A model generated the notes under the pieces. It had not been told where the DNA came from. It made no database searches and was given only the letters and a program-made list of their open reading frames with translations. The translations under genes were made by a program, and so were the position numbers. 64,000 nt of DNA from DASYTH01 sp035942955. GTDB taxonomy: Bacteria > Actinomycetota > Actinomycetes > Mycobacteriales > Pseudonocardiaceae. Positions 18,658 through 27,148 of this stretch are shown piece by piece (the stretch's first letter is position 1; every line of letters begins with the position of its first letter). The stretch spans positions 1 to 64,000 of the forward strand of contig NZ_DASZCQ010000204.1 of assembly GCF_035942955.1 (NCBI RefSeq), in the 5' to 3' direction.

Positions 18658-18920
18658 AAACTGCGCTGAGGTCGCCAATCTTTGGCGAGGGCGGCCGCCC
18701 CACGACGACCAGGGCAGGGCGAGGAACGAGCCCTGCCCGCAGGCGCCGTCAGCCAACCACCCACGACACTCAACCACCCACCCCGGCCCGCAACCCACCA
18801 GCCAACCCAACCCCCGGCCGCTCGCCGAAGGCGACCGGCGGCCTTGCCCGAGCTAATAAACACCGAGGCGACAAGGCGGCCCTGCCCGAGCTAGAAAACA
18901 CAGCCCGAGCTGGAAAACAC
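18658..18920. repeat. Dispersed intergenic repeat, copy A, between convergent genes
   Basis: About 230 bp, nearly the same as 41547-41787. It contains a strong hairpin GGGCAGGGC/GCCCTGCCC (near 18710-18735), a pyrimidine-rich CAACCACCCA stretch, a second hairpin around CGCCGAAGGCG, and 18-base tail units (GCCCGAGCTAGAAAACAC and variants) at about 18846, 18884 and 18903. It separates gltA from the convergent ABC permease and probably terminates both. The tail units run into the 3' end of the permease gene. Confidence 0.8.
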
Positions 18921-20090
18921 CGCGTCGCGGAGGCGGACGCGGCTTCCCATGTGGAGCACGGCGTTGCGGTAGATCCGGGCGCCGAGCATGGTGAGCAGGG
19001 CGATGGCGGCCAGGGTGAAGGCGATCGCGAGCGCGATCTGCCACCCGGGGGCGGCGCCGAGGGCGATCTTGCCCGGCATCAGGATGGGGGAGAACGGCGG
19101 GAGCAGGGACAGCACGGTGGCCGCCGTGCCGGACGCGTCCTGGGCCAGCACGCTGAAGCCGAGCACGAAGGCGACCACGAGCACCAGGGTGATCGGCGTG
19201 AGCACCGCCTGGGCGTCCTCCTGCCGCGACACCAGGGAGCCGACCGCGGCGAACACCGTGGCGTAGAGGAAGTACCCGAGCAGGTACCAGACCAGGCCCC
19301 ACAGCAGGGATCCGGCGGCCACGCCGGAGATCGCCAGCGCGCCGGTCGTGATGCCGAGCACAAGGCCGATCACGCCGATGATCGCCAGCTGGATCAGCCC
19401 GACCAGGCCGAGGCCGAGCACCTTGCCGGACAGCAGCTGCCACGGCCGCACGGTGGACAGCAGGATCTCCACCACCCGGCTGGACTTCTCCTCGATCACG
19501 CCCTGGGCGACCATCGTGCCGTACAGCACAAGGGAGAAGTACAGCAGCGCGATGATCAGCAGGGCGATGGCCAGCCGCTGACCGCGCTGCGGATCGGGCG
19601 CCTCCAGCGTCCGCACGCCGACGTGCGCGTTGGTGATCCGCCCGAGCACGGTCCCGGCGTCCAGATCCTCCACCGCGGCCAGCTCCGCCTCGAGCACCTG
19701 CTGGGCGACGATGCCGTCCAGCGCGACCCGCAGATCCTGGTCCAGCTCGTCCTTGACCAGCACCTGAAGCCCCGCGGGCGGCCCGCTGACCAGCGCGTCG
19801 AGCTCGCCGTCGGCCACCATGGCCGCGCCGGACGCCAGGTCGGTGATCTCCCTGGTCTCGATCTGACGCCCGAGCCGGCCGGCCGCCGCCGTGAGCGATC
19901 CACCGACCGAGATCGCCTGACCGTTGAGCCCGACGACGCTCTTGTTGGACGCATCGAACACGGCGCTCTGCGTGAGCACGAACACGGCCAGCACCACAAT
20001 GGACACCGCGGTGCTGATCACAAAACCCCGGGTGCGCAGCTTGGCGTTCAGCTCGCGCCGCGCGATCAGGAAGACGGTCCGACCTCTCAC
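18891..20090 (-). CDS. ABC-2 type exporter permease (NatB-like)
   Basis: 399 aa. An N-terminal helix follows RRELNAKLRTRGFVIS, then comes a ~170-residue extracytoplasmic domain, then five to six helices (for example LLIIALLYFSLVLYGTMVA and LIQLAIIGVIGLVLGITTGA). The motif EEKSSRVVEILLSTVRPWQL is typical of NatB/ABC2_membrane_3. GTG at 20090 overlaps the stop of the ATPase (GTGA), so the pair forms one exporter. The last residues (VFSSSGCVF) are encoded by tail units of the intergenic repeat, so the C-terminus may have been rewritten by the repeat. Confidence 0.88.
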   Translation of the reverse strand: MRGRTVFLIARRELNAKLRTRGFVISTAVSIVVLAVFVLTQSAVFDASNKSVVGLNGQAISVGGSLTAAAGRLGRQIETREITDLASGAAMVADGELDALVSGPPAGLQVLVKDELDQDLRVALDGIVAQQVLEAELAAVEDLDAGTVLGRITNAHVGVRTLEAPDPQRGQRLAIALLIIALLYFSLVLYGTMVAQGVIEEKSSRVVEILLSTVRPWQLLSGKVLGLGLVGLIQLAIIGVIGLVLGITTGALAISGVAAGSLLWGLVWYLLGYFLYATVFAAVGSLVSRQEDAQAVLTPITLVLVVAFVLGFSVLAQDASGTAATVLSLLPPFSPILMPGKIALGAAPGWQIALAIAFTLAAIALLTMLGARIYRNAVLHMGSRVRLRDAVFSSSGCVF

Positions 20091-20995
20091 GAGCCCTCCC
20101 GCCGCACCACGGTACGGAACAACTCGGCCAGCGGCGCCGCGTGCCGGCTGAACTCCCGCACCGGCCCGGTGGCCAGCGCCGCCGCGAGCACGGCCTGATC
20201 GTCGGCGCCCTCGCGCAGCAGCAGCACGGTCCGTCCATTGTGGACTTGAAGGGTCTCCACGCCCGGCAGCCCTTCGGCCCATCCGGCCGGCGCGTTCGGC
20301 GCCTCCACGATGAGCCGGACCCCGGAGCCGGCGCGCAGCTCGGCCACCGTGCCGCAGGCGACCAGCCGTCCATCCTGGATGATCCCGACCCGGTCACAGA
20401 GCCGTTCCACCAGATCGAGCTGGTGGCTGGAGAAGATCACCGGCACGCCGGCCGAGGCCCGCTCGCGCAGCACCTGGCTGAGCATGTCCACGGCGACCGG
20501 ATCGAGGCCGGAGAACGGCTCGTCGAGCACCAGCACGTCGGGCTCGTGCACGAGGGCCGCGGCGAGCTGGACCCGTTGCGCGTTGCCAAGGCTCAGCTTC
20601 TGCACCTCGTCGGTGCGGCGGTCGCGCAGGCCCAGCCGGGCGATCCAGTGCTCGGCCGAGCGGTGCGCCTGGTTGGTCGACATGCCGTGCAGCTCGGCCA
20701 GGTAGACGAGCTGGTCGAGCACCCGCATCCTCGGGTACAGGCCGCGTTCCTCCGGCAGGTAGCCGAACCGGCGCCGGGTGGCCAGCGTGACCGGCGCGCC
20801 GGCCCAGCGCACCTGGCCGGCATCCGGCGCGAGCACGCCGAGCGCGATCCGCATCGTGGTGGTCTTGCCGGCCCCGTTGCTGCCGACGAATCCGAACAGC
20901 TCGCCGGCCCGAACCTCGAAGCTCAGGTCCGACAGGGCGACGATCTCGCCGTAGCGCTTGGCGATGCCGTCGATCTCCAGTGCGGCTGCTGGCAC
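20087..20995 (-). CDS. ABC transporter ATP-binding protein (NatA-like)
   Basis: 302 aa. Walker A GSNGAGKTT, Q-loop region YLPEERGLYPRM, a signature motif LSLGNAQRVQL that departs from LSGGQ, Walker B VLVLDEPFSGLD and H-loop IFSSHQLDLVERL. The EERGLYP sequence and C-terminal DUF4162-like tail are typical of NatA-type exporters. GTG at 20995 is chosen because GAAGGGG precedes it by 6 bases; the frame extends to 21019. It works with the permease encoded immediately downstream. Confidence 0.92.
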   Translation of the reverse strand: MPAAALEIDGIAKRYGEIVALSDLSFEVRAGELFGFVGSNGAGKTTTMRIALGVLAPDAGQVRWAGAPVTLATRRRFGYLPEERGLYPRMRVLDQLVYLAELHGMSTNQAHRSAEHWIARLGLRDRRTDEVQKLSLGNAQRVQLAAALVHEPDVLVLDEPFSGLDPVAVDMLSQVLRERASAGVPVIFSSHQLDLVERLCDRVGIIQDGRLVACGTVAELRAGSGVRLIVEAPNAPAGWAEGLPGVETLQVHNGRTVLLLREGADDQAVLAAALATGPVREFSRHAAPLAELFRTVVRREGS

Positions 20996-21169
20996 CCAGG
21001 ACCCCTTCCTCGCCCGCACTCCGCAGCAAGTATCCAGGCACGCCCAGCAGGGCCGACGTCAGGGCCGTACCAGAAGAAAATCTGCGAAAGTACTCTTCTT
21101 CGGGAACCGAATCGGGCATGCTCCATCAAAGATGCACGATGATCCGTCAAGGACCATTGGGAGGCGCGC

Positions 21170-21610
21170 ATGGATCCGCAGCAGTGGCTCCTGCAGTACG
21201 ACGAGAAGCTGAAGGCGGTCGCGGCGCGCGCCGAGCGGGCCGACAAGGCGCTGCGCGAGGTCGGTGGGTCCGCGACCTCTCCGGACGGGGACATCACGGT
21301 GCGGGTGAGCGCCAGCGGGGCCACCACCGGTCTGGTGCTGCGCCCCGGCGTGCGCGACGTGGAGCCCGAGCAGCTGGCCCGCATGATCCTGGAGACCACC
21401 CGGCAGGCGCAGCGCGACGCCGGCGCCCAGGTGGTCGAGGCGATGCGGGAGCTGGTCGGCGAATCGGAGGCGCTCGAGGTGGTCAAGAGCCACCTGCCGG
21501 AGGGGTACGCCGGCGACGGCGAGGACTTGGCGGTGGGTGGCCCGGACCTGGTGCCGGACACCCGGCCGGACGACGAGTACTTCGAGAACCCACCGGAAGT
21601 CATCAAGTAA
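21170..21610 (+). CDS. YbaB/EbfC-family protein of a type VII secretion-associated cluster
   Basis: 146 aa. Contains the YbaB/EbfC core (TSPDGDITVRVSASGATTGL, then RMILETTRQAQRDAGAQ). In actinomycetes such proteins often sit beside ESX/WXG100 genes, as here. Function is not known; classical YbaB binds DNA, but the acidic tail (PDDEYFENPPEV) is different. GGGAGG precedes the ATG. It is followed by an EspC-like gene after 22 bases, probably on one transcript. Confidence 0.8.
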   Translation: MDPQQWLLQYDEKLKAVAARAERADKALREVGGSATSPDGDITVRVSASGATTGLVLRPGVRDVEPEQLARMILETTRQAQRDAGAQVVEAMRELVGESEALEVVKSHLPEGYAGDGEDLAVGGPDLVPDTRPDDEYFENPPEVIK

Positions 21611-21632
21611 CCCAGCGGAACGGGCGGAACTC

Positions 21633-21950
21633 ATGGGCGACGGCTTCGACGTCAACGTTGGTGAGGTGCGCGCGCACTGCCGCACCGTTTCGACGATCTC
21701 CAATCAGGTCAGCTCGGCCGTCGGCGCGGCCGGGGCCTCGGTGCACGGCGACGCGTACGGCACGATCGGGCAGTTTTTCGCGGCGGCGATGATGCTGGCC
21801 AGCGACCAGGCCAGGGAGGGAATCCTCAAGGCGGCCCAGTCGATCGCCGACATCCACACCGGCCTGACCGAGGTGGCCAACCTGTACCAGCAGGTCGACG
21901 AGACCCACGCGCAGCTGCTCAGCCTGACCGAGGGGGACGACCGGCGATGA
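21633..21950 (+). CDS. EspC/WXG100-like type VII secretion target
   Basis: A 105-aa helical-hairpin protein. The start GFDVNVGEVRAHCRTVSTIS and the central YGTIGQFFAAAMM fit the EspC/DUF2580 family of ESX substrates, in which two helices flank a small-residue turn. It probably pairs with the downstream 447-aa protein, whose start overlaps its stop (ATGA). No ESX core genes (eccB, eccC, eccD, eccE) are in the window. Confidence 0.75.
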   Translation: MGDGFDVNVGEVRAHCRTVSTISNQVSSAVGAAGASVHGDAYGTIGQFFAAAMMLASDQAREGILKAAQSIADIHTGLTEVANLYQQVDETHAQLLSLTEGDDRR

Positions 21951-23290
21951 CGACGACCACGAGGCCCGCCACGCAGCAGACCCCCGAGCAGTCGGCCGCC
22001 AACCTGTTCAACGACGTCCGGAGCACCACGGACGCCATCGAGCGGGGCGACTGGCTGCAGGCCGGGATGGGCGCGACCAACGTCGCGATGGACATCATCA
22101 ACCTTGGCGGGGATCCGCTCGGCGCCATCGGCAGCGCCGGGTTCGGCTTCCTCATCTCGCAGATCTCGTTCCTGCGCGAGCCGTTCGACGCGCTGCTCGG
22201 CGACGCGAACGCGATCATGAACAGCGCGCAGGGCTGGTCGAGGGCGAGCGAGCAGCTCACCTCGACGGCCAACCAGTACCGGGACGCGGCGCGGCGCGAG
22301 ACGACCGGCTGGTGCGGCCGGGCGGCCGACGCCTACCGTAGGACCAGCGAGACCCAGGCGCGCAACCTGGAGAGCATGTCCAAGGTGTGCAAGGGAATCT
22401 CCGACGGGCTGGCCGGCGCCGGCAAGGCCCTCGCCGAGATTCGCAAGGCCGTGCTGGACATCATCAACCAGGCCTGTAAAAAGATCATCATGATCATGAT
22501 CGAGGCGTTCGCCGCGGCCTGGGGATCGTTCGGGGCCAGCATCGCCAAGGGGATCGCGCACTCGGTGCAGACCGCGGTGTCCTCGGCGCAGAAGGCGTTG
22601 CAGAAGATCCAGAAGCTGGTCTCGACGCTGCAGAAGGTCATGCAGCTGATCCAGAAGATCATGCAGCTGGCCCAGGCGGTCAAGCAGCTGCTGGAGGCCA
22701 TCGGCGCCAAGGCGGGCGGGCAGCAGCGGTATCAGCCGCAGCCGGTTGGCGACCCGGCGCCGCTCAACTACGGCGGCAACATCTCCGCCGGCACCGCCCC
22801 GAGCGGCTCGCCCGGCACAGTCACCCGCCAGCCCGTCGATCCCGGCGCCGCCTACACCTACGAGGGGTACACGCCGGGCTCGACTTCCCAGCTACCGCCC
22901 GGAGTTCCGTCCTGGGGCCCGAGCGGGCCGCCGCCCGGTCCGGGATACCAGGCGTCCAGAGTGGACCGGGCGCGGTGGATCGGGTCGGCCGTGCAGATCC
23001 TCATCGAGCACGGCGTCGACCCGTCGCGGATCGACGCCGAGCGCATCGCCCAGATCGTCGACCAGGGCTCCGGCGGCAACCCGCACGCGGTGAACCTGAA
23101 CCACCCTGAGGCGCAGAACGGTTACCCGCCAAAGGGTCTGATGCAGCTCACCGACCCGGTGTTCCAGCGCCACCACCTGCCGGCCTACCCCAACATCTGG
23201 ATGCCGGTGGACAACCTGGTCGCCGGCATCAGGTACCGGCTGGCCCAGATCAACCAAGACCTAGAAGGGATCTCCCGACAAGTCCGGTGA
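21947..23290 (+). CDS. WXG100-like protein with C-terminal SLT (transglycosylase-like) domain
   Basis: 447 aa. Residues about 85-250 form a long helical WXG100/PPE-like region with G-W-C-G at 121-124 and amphipathic Q/K-rich helices (QKIQKLVSTLQKVMQLIQK). A proline/glycine linker follows at 255-335, then a lytic-transglycosylase-like domain at 345-433 (NPHAVNLNHPEAQNGYPP, then KGLMQLTDPVF). Where active homologues read Q-E-S-G-G-N-P, this one reads Q-G-S-G-G-N-P (residues 373-379), so the catalytic glutamate is missing. A likely secreted peptidoglycan-binding partner of type VII secretion. Its 3' end overlaps glpD by 41 bases, tail to tail. Confidence 0.82.
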   Translation: MTTTTRPATQQTPEQSAANLFNDVRSTTDAIERGDWLQAGMGATNVAMDIINLGGDPLGAIGSAGFGFLISQISFLREPFDALLGDANAIMNSAQGWSRASEQLTSTANQYRDAARRETTGWCGRAADAYRRTSETQARNLESMSKVCKGISDGLAGAGKALAEIRKAVLDIINQACKKIIMIMIEAFAAAWGSFGASIAKGIAHSVQTAVSSAQKALQKIQKLVSTLQKVMQLIQKIMQLAQAVKQLLEAIGAKAGGQQRYQPQPVGDPAPLNYGGNISAGTAPSGSPGTVTRQPVDPGAAYTYEGYTPGSTSQLPPGVPSWGPSGPPPGPGYQASRVDRARWIGSAVQILIEHGVDPSRIDAERIAQIVDQGSGGNPHAVNLNHPEAQNGYPPKGLMQLTDPVFQRHHLPAYPNIWMPVDNLVAGIRYRLAQINQDLEGISRQVR

Positions 23291-24791
23291 CCGCGGCGCG
23301 GGCCGCCTCGAGCTCGGCCGGCACCAATCCGATCCGGCTGCGCCGGTGCAGCACGTCGTCGGCGTCCAGGGCGCCCTCGTGCCGGATCGCCCAGACGACC
23401 TCGGCGGCGGTCAGCTCCACCCCGGGCGCCACCGGTTCACCCAACGCGGGATCGACCTCGCCGAGAGCGCACACGCTCGGCGCCTCGGTCCCGTACTTCG
23501 CCACCAACCGCGCCGGTGCCTCCACTGTGGACAAACGGCTGCGCGGCGCCGCGCCGACGAGCGGGATCTCCTTGGTACGGCACGGCCCCGCGTGCAGGCC
23601 GGCCGCGGCGACCGCCGCGTCGACGGCATCCTGCGCCATCTTCCGGTACGTCGTCAGCTTGCCGCCCACCACGGTGATCACCCCGTCGGCCGCGGTGAGC
23701 ACGGCGTGATGCCGGGACAGGTCGCCGCCGCGCGTGCCGAGACCAGGCAGCAGCGGCCGCAGCCCCGCGTAGCGGCCGAGCACGTCGGCCGGGCCCAACC
23801 TCCGCTGGAGCACCGAGGAGCCGATCTCCAGCAGGAAGTCCACATCGGACTGTGGAACCTCGGGCACGTCCGGGATCGGCCCGTCCACCGGCTCGTCGGT
23901 GAGCCCGAGATGCACCCGGCCGTCCCGTTGCGGCAGCAGCAGGGCGAACCGGCCGAACCGTCCCGGCACCGGGATGGTCAGCGCCACCGTGGTGACCCCG
24001 ATCGAGGTGCCGTCCAGCACGAGGTGCGAGCCCCGGGATGGCCGCAGCCGCACCGAGTCCACCAGCTCGCCGGCCCACACGCCGGTCGCGTTGATGACGC
24101 CGCGGGCCCGCACCTGAAGGGTGCGCCCGGTCAACTCGTCCCGCACGTCCGCGCCGGTCCGGCGCACCGCGACCACCCTGGCCCGCGTGACGATCCGGGC
24201 GCCGAACCCGGCCGCGGTGCGGGCCAGCGCCACCACCAGCCGGGCGTCGTCGGTCAGCTGCCCGTCGAACGACAGCAGCCCACCGCGCAGCCCGGCGGCC
24301 CGCAGCCCCGGCGCGAGCGCGAGCGCCTCCGGCCCGGACACCCGCCGCGGCCGCGGCAGCAGGTTCGACGGCGTGCGGGCAAGCCGACGAAGCACATCCC
24401 CGGCGTACAGCCCGGCACGCCCGGCCGCCGCCACGGCCGGCGACACCTTCTCGTGCAGCGGCAACAACTGCGGCAGCGACCGGATCAGGTGCGGCGCCGT
24501 GGTGGTCATCAGCACCCCGCGCTCCACCGCGCTCTCGTGCGCCAGCCCGACGTCCCCCCTGGCCAGGTAGCGCAGTCCACCGTGGACCAACTTGCTCGAC
24601 CACCGCGAGGTGCCGAACGCCAGGTCCCTGGCCTCCAGCAGCGCCACGCTCAACCCGCGCGACGCCGCGTCCAGCGCCACCCCGGCCCCGGTGACCCCAC
24701 CGCCGATCACCAGCAGGTCCACCACCTCGCCCGCGGCAAGCGCGTCGAGATCGCGCGCCCGGCGCTCGGCATTCAGCGACGTCGGCTTCAT
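23250..24791 (-). CDS. glpD: Glycerol-3-phosphate dehydrogenase (FAD, aerobic)
   Basis: 513 aa. Oxidises sn-glycerol 3-phosphate to dihydroxyacetone phosphate at the membrane, passing electrons to quinone. FAD-binding VIGGGVTGAGVALDAASRG, then FGTSRWSSKLVHGGLRYL and the C-terminal GGKLTTYRKMA are the family signatures. ATG at 24791 overlaps the stop of the TetR gene (ATGA); longer upstream frames are shadows. Coupling to TetR and to an alkyl-DHAP-synthase-like gene across the operator suggests joint control of glycerol phosphate and ether-lipid chemistry (inference). Confidence 0.93.
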   Translation of the reverse strand: MKPTSLNAERRARDLDALAAGEVVDLLVIGGGVTGAGVALDAASRGLSVALLEARDLAFGTSRWSSKLVHGGLRYLARGDVGLAHESAVERGVLMTTTAPHLIRSLPQLLPLHEKVSPAVAAAGRAGLYAGDVLRRLARTPSNLLPRPRRVSGPEALALAPGLRAAGLRGGLLSFDGQLTDDARLVVALARTAAGFGARIVTRARVVAVRRTGADVRDELTGRTLQVRARGVINATGVWAGELVDSVRLRPSRGSHLVLDGTSIGVTTVALTIPVPGRFGRFALLLPQRDGRVHLGLTDEPVDGPIPDVPEVPQSDVDFLLEIGSSVLQRRLGPADVLGRYAGLRPLLPGLGTRGGDLSRHHAVLTAADGVITVVGGKLTTYRKMAQDAVDAAVAAAGLHAGPCRTKEIPLVGAAPRSRLSTVEAPARLVAKYGTEAPSVCALGEVDPALGEPVAPGVELTAAEVVWAIRHEGALDADDVLHRRSRIGLVPAELEAARAAVTGLVGRSLLGLG

Positions 24792-25384
24792 GGTCGCAGC
24801 GCCCCCTCGACGAGACGGGTCAGCTCCCCGATGAGCGCGGCGCGGTCCACATCGGCCGTCGCCGGCCGCATGGAGAACACGAACGACTGCGCCACCAGGA
24901 AGATCGCCCTGGCCTGTGCGGCCGGGTCGGCGCGGCGCACCGAGCCGTCCTGGTGCCCGGCGATCAGCTGGGCCCGCAGGAACTCCTCGGCGATCCGCTG
25001 CACGCCGCCGATCCGCTCGACGAGGTAGGGCAGCATCAGCTCGGCGTCGCGATCCAGCACCGCCCGCAGCAGCGGGTCGACCACGAGCGCGCAGACGCTG
25101 TCCACCGTCGCCGCCACGACCCGCTGCCGCGCGCTGCCGCCCGAGGTGTCGTCGACCCTGGCGAGCAGCGCGCCGAACTCGCGGGTCATCAGCGCGGCGA
25201 GCAGGCTGCGGACGTCGGGGAAGTGCCGGTAGAGCGTCATCCGGCTGACCCCGGCGGCCCGCGCCACGCTGCTCAGCGTGGTCCGCCGGACGCCGGTGTC
25301 GAGCACGCAGGCCCGCGCGGCGTCGAGCAGCACGTCGTCGTCGACCCGGCTGGGTGACGCGACGGTGTGACGTTTGACCGCCAT
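24788..25384 (-). CDS. TetR family regulator of glpD and divergent oxidase
   Basis: 198 aa. Helix-turn-helix LSSVARAAGVSRMTLYRHFP is a classical TetR DNA-binding domain; a TetR_C domain follows. It is first in a two-gene unit with glpD and is divergent from a FAD oxidase whose start is only about 16 bases away. A perfect 7-bp inverted repeat spans the start region. The protein probably represses both transcripts; the ligand is unknown. Confidence 0.88.
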   Translation of the reverse strand: MAVKRHTVASPSRVDDDVLLDAARACVLDTGVRRTTLSSVARAAGVSRMTLYRHFPDVRSLLAALMTREFGALLARVDDTSGGSARQRVVAATVDSVCALVVDPLLRAVLDRDAELMLPYLVERIGGVQRIAEEFLRAQLIAGHQDGSVRRADPAAQARAIFLVAQSFVFSMRPATADVDRAALIGELTRLVEGALRP

Positions 25385-25393
25385 GTGTCACAC
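25365..25393. promoter_or_regulatory. Operator candidate GTGTGAC-N15-GTCACAC
   Basis: Perfect 7-bp arms at 25365-25371 and 25387-25393 flank the TetR start codon and precede the divergent oxidase start. The position would let one bound TetR dimer or pair of dimers block both promoters. The nearby TGTCACACTGTACA may be part of the same site. Confidence 0.45.
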
Positions 25394-25400
25394 TGTACAG

Positions 25401-27047
25401 GTGCATGAGCCCATCGACCCGCTCGACCATCTGGTCCGGTGCAGTTGGACACCGGCCGGGGCCGAGGACCCCCACCTGCCGGCGCACGCGATGCGGTGGC
25501 TGCGGGAAAGGACCGGCCTCGTGGAGCGGACCACGCCGGTCGCGCCCGACTCCGCGCTCACTGTCGCCGAGTCCGCCCTGCCGGCCGAGGCCCGCGCCGC
25601 ACTGGAAGCCGGTGTGGGCAAGGAGAACGTGCTCATCGAGCGATCCGACCGGCTCGGCCGCGCCGGCGGAATGTCCTATCTGGACCTGATGCGCCACCGC
25701 GGCGCCGGCGAGCTGACCGTGCCGGACGCGGTGGTCGTGCCGGCCGATCCCGACGAGGTCCAACGCGTGGTGGAAACCTGTGCGGCGCACCGGATCGGCG
25801 TCGTCCCGTTCGGCGGTGGCACCTCCGTGGTCGGCGGCGTGCAGGCGCTGCGCGGCGCGACGGCCGCCGTCGTCGCCGTCGACCTGATGCGACTGGACAA
25901 GCTGGTCTCCGTCGATCCGGTGTCCCGCATCGCCGTGCTCCAGGCCGGCGTGGTCGGCCCCGACGCCGAGCGCCTGCTGCTCCCGCACGGCCTCACCCTC
26001 GGCCACGTGCCGCAGTCGTTCGAGCGCGCCACGATCGGCGGGTTCGCCGCCACCCGATCGTCCGGCCAGGCCTCGGCCGGCTACGGCCGGTTCGAGGACA
26101 TGGTCGAGGGCGTCCGCCTCGCCACCCCGCGCGGCCACTGGCGCCTCGGCGTCGCCCCGGCCTCCGCCGCCGGCCCGGACCTGCGCCAGCTCGTCGTCGG
26201 CAGCGAGGGCGCCTTCGGCGTCATCACCGAGGTCGCCGTCCGCGTCCGCCCGATCCCCGCGGTGCACCGCTACGAAGGCTTCATCCTGGACGGCTGGGAC
26301 CCCGCCACCACCGCCGTCCGTTCCCTTGCCCAGAGCCGAGTCCTGGCCGACATCACCCGCCTGTCCGACCCCACCGAGACCGACATGGCGCTCAACCTGA
26401 CCGGCGGCTGGAAATCCGCCGCCCTGCGCCGCTACCTGAAGCTACGCGGCATATCCGAGCCCTGCCTGCTCGTCCTCGGCTGGGAAGCCGCCTCCCACTC
26501 CGACCTTTCGCTACGCCGCTCGGCAACCCTGCGCCCGCTCCGCGGCCTGCGCATGGTCCGCCTCGGCGCCGCCGCAGGCGAATCCTGGCGCCGTGGCCGC
26601 TTCGCCGGCCCCCGCCAGCGCGACGCCCTCCTCGACGCCGGCGTCTGCGTCGAAACCCTGGAAACCGCCACCTACTGGTCGAAGCTGCCCGCTCTGCGCA
26701 CCGCCGTCCACACCGCGCTGTCCGACTCGCTCTCCTCCGCGATCATCGCGTGCCACGTCTCGCACGCCTACGAAACCGGTGCCTCCCTCTACTTCACCGT
26801 GATCGCTCCACGCTCCCCGGACGACCCCGTCGGCCAATGGCAACGCGCCAAGGCCGCCGCCTGCACCGCCATCTCCGGCGACCCCGCCGGTCCACTCGGG
26901 ACGATCTCGCACCACCACGCCGTCGGGGTGGACCACGCCGCCTACCTCCCCGCCGAGATCGGCCAGGTGGGTCTGGAGGTGCTTGGCGCCGTCAAGGCGG
27001 CGCTCGACCCGGCCGGAATCATGAACCCGGGCAAGCTCCTGGGTTGA
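25401..27047 (+). CDS. FAD-binding oxidase, alkyl-DHAP synthase-like
   Basis: About 548 aa. The VAO/PCMH-type FAD domain includes VPFGGGTSVVGGVQAL and TIGGFAATRSSGQASAGYGR. The C-terminus has the histidine cluster GTISHHHAVGVDHA and ends DPAGIMNPGKLLG, both typical of alkylglycerone-phosphate synthase (AGPS) relatives. In eukaryotes AGPS makes the ether bond of ether lipids from acyl-DHAP; bacterial homologues are often of unproven activity. GTG at 25401 is used because homologues begin near here; no ribosome site is evident, so the mRNA may be leaderless. In-frame ATGs at 25374 and 25383 are alternatives. Confidence 0.82.
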   Translation: MHEPIDPLDHLVRCSWTPAGAEDPHLPAHAMRWLRERTGLVERTTPVAPDSALTVAESALPAEARAALEAGVGKENVLIERSDRLGRAGGMSYLDLMRHRGAGELTVPDAVVVPADPDEVQRVVETCAAHRIGVVPFGGGTSVVGGVQALRGATAAVVAVDLMRLDKLVSVDPVSRIAVLQAGVVGPDAERLLLPHGLTLGHVPQSFERATIGGFAATRSSGQASAGYGRFEDMVEGVRLATPRGHWRLGVAPASAAGPDLRQLVVGSEGAFGVITEVAVRVRPIPAVHRYEGFILDGWDPATTAVRSLAQSRVLADITRLSDPTETDMALNLTGGWKSAALRRYLKLRGISEPCLLVLGWEAASHSDLSLRRSATLRPLRGLRMVRLGAAAGESWRRGRFAGPRQRDALLDAGVCVETLETATYWSKLPALRTAVHTALSDSLSSAIIACHVSHAYETGASLYFTVIAPRSPDDPVGQWQRAKAAACTAISGDPAGPLGTISHHHAVGVDHAAYLPAEIGQVGLEVLGAVKAALDPAGIMNPGKLLG

Positions 27048-27148
27048 CGTGGCCCGCCAGACCTGTCCGGACGGCTGTCCTTCCGTGCTGTCCCGGCGGC
27101 GCCACCCGAGCGGATGATCGGACAAGGGCACGAGGGTCGGGGGGCGGG

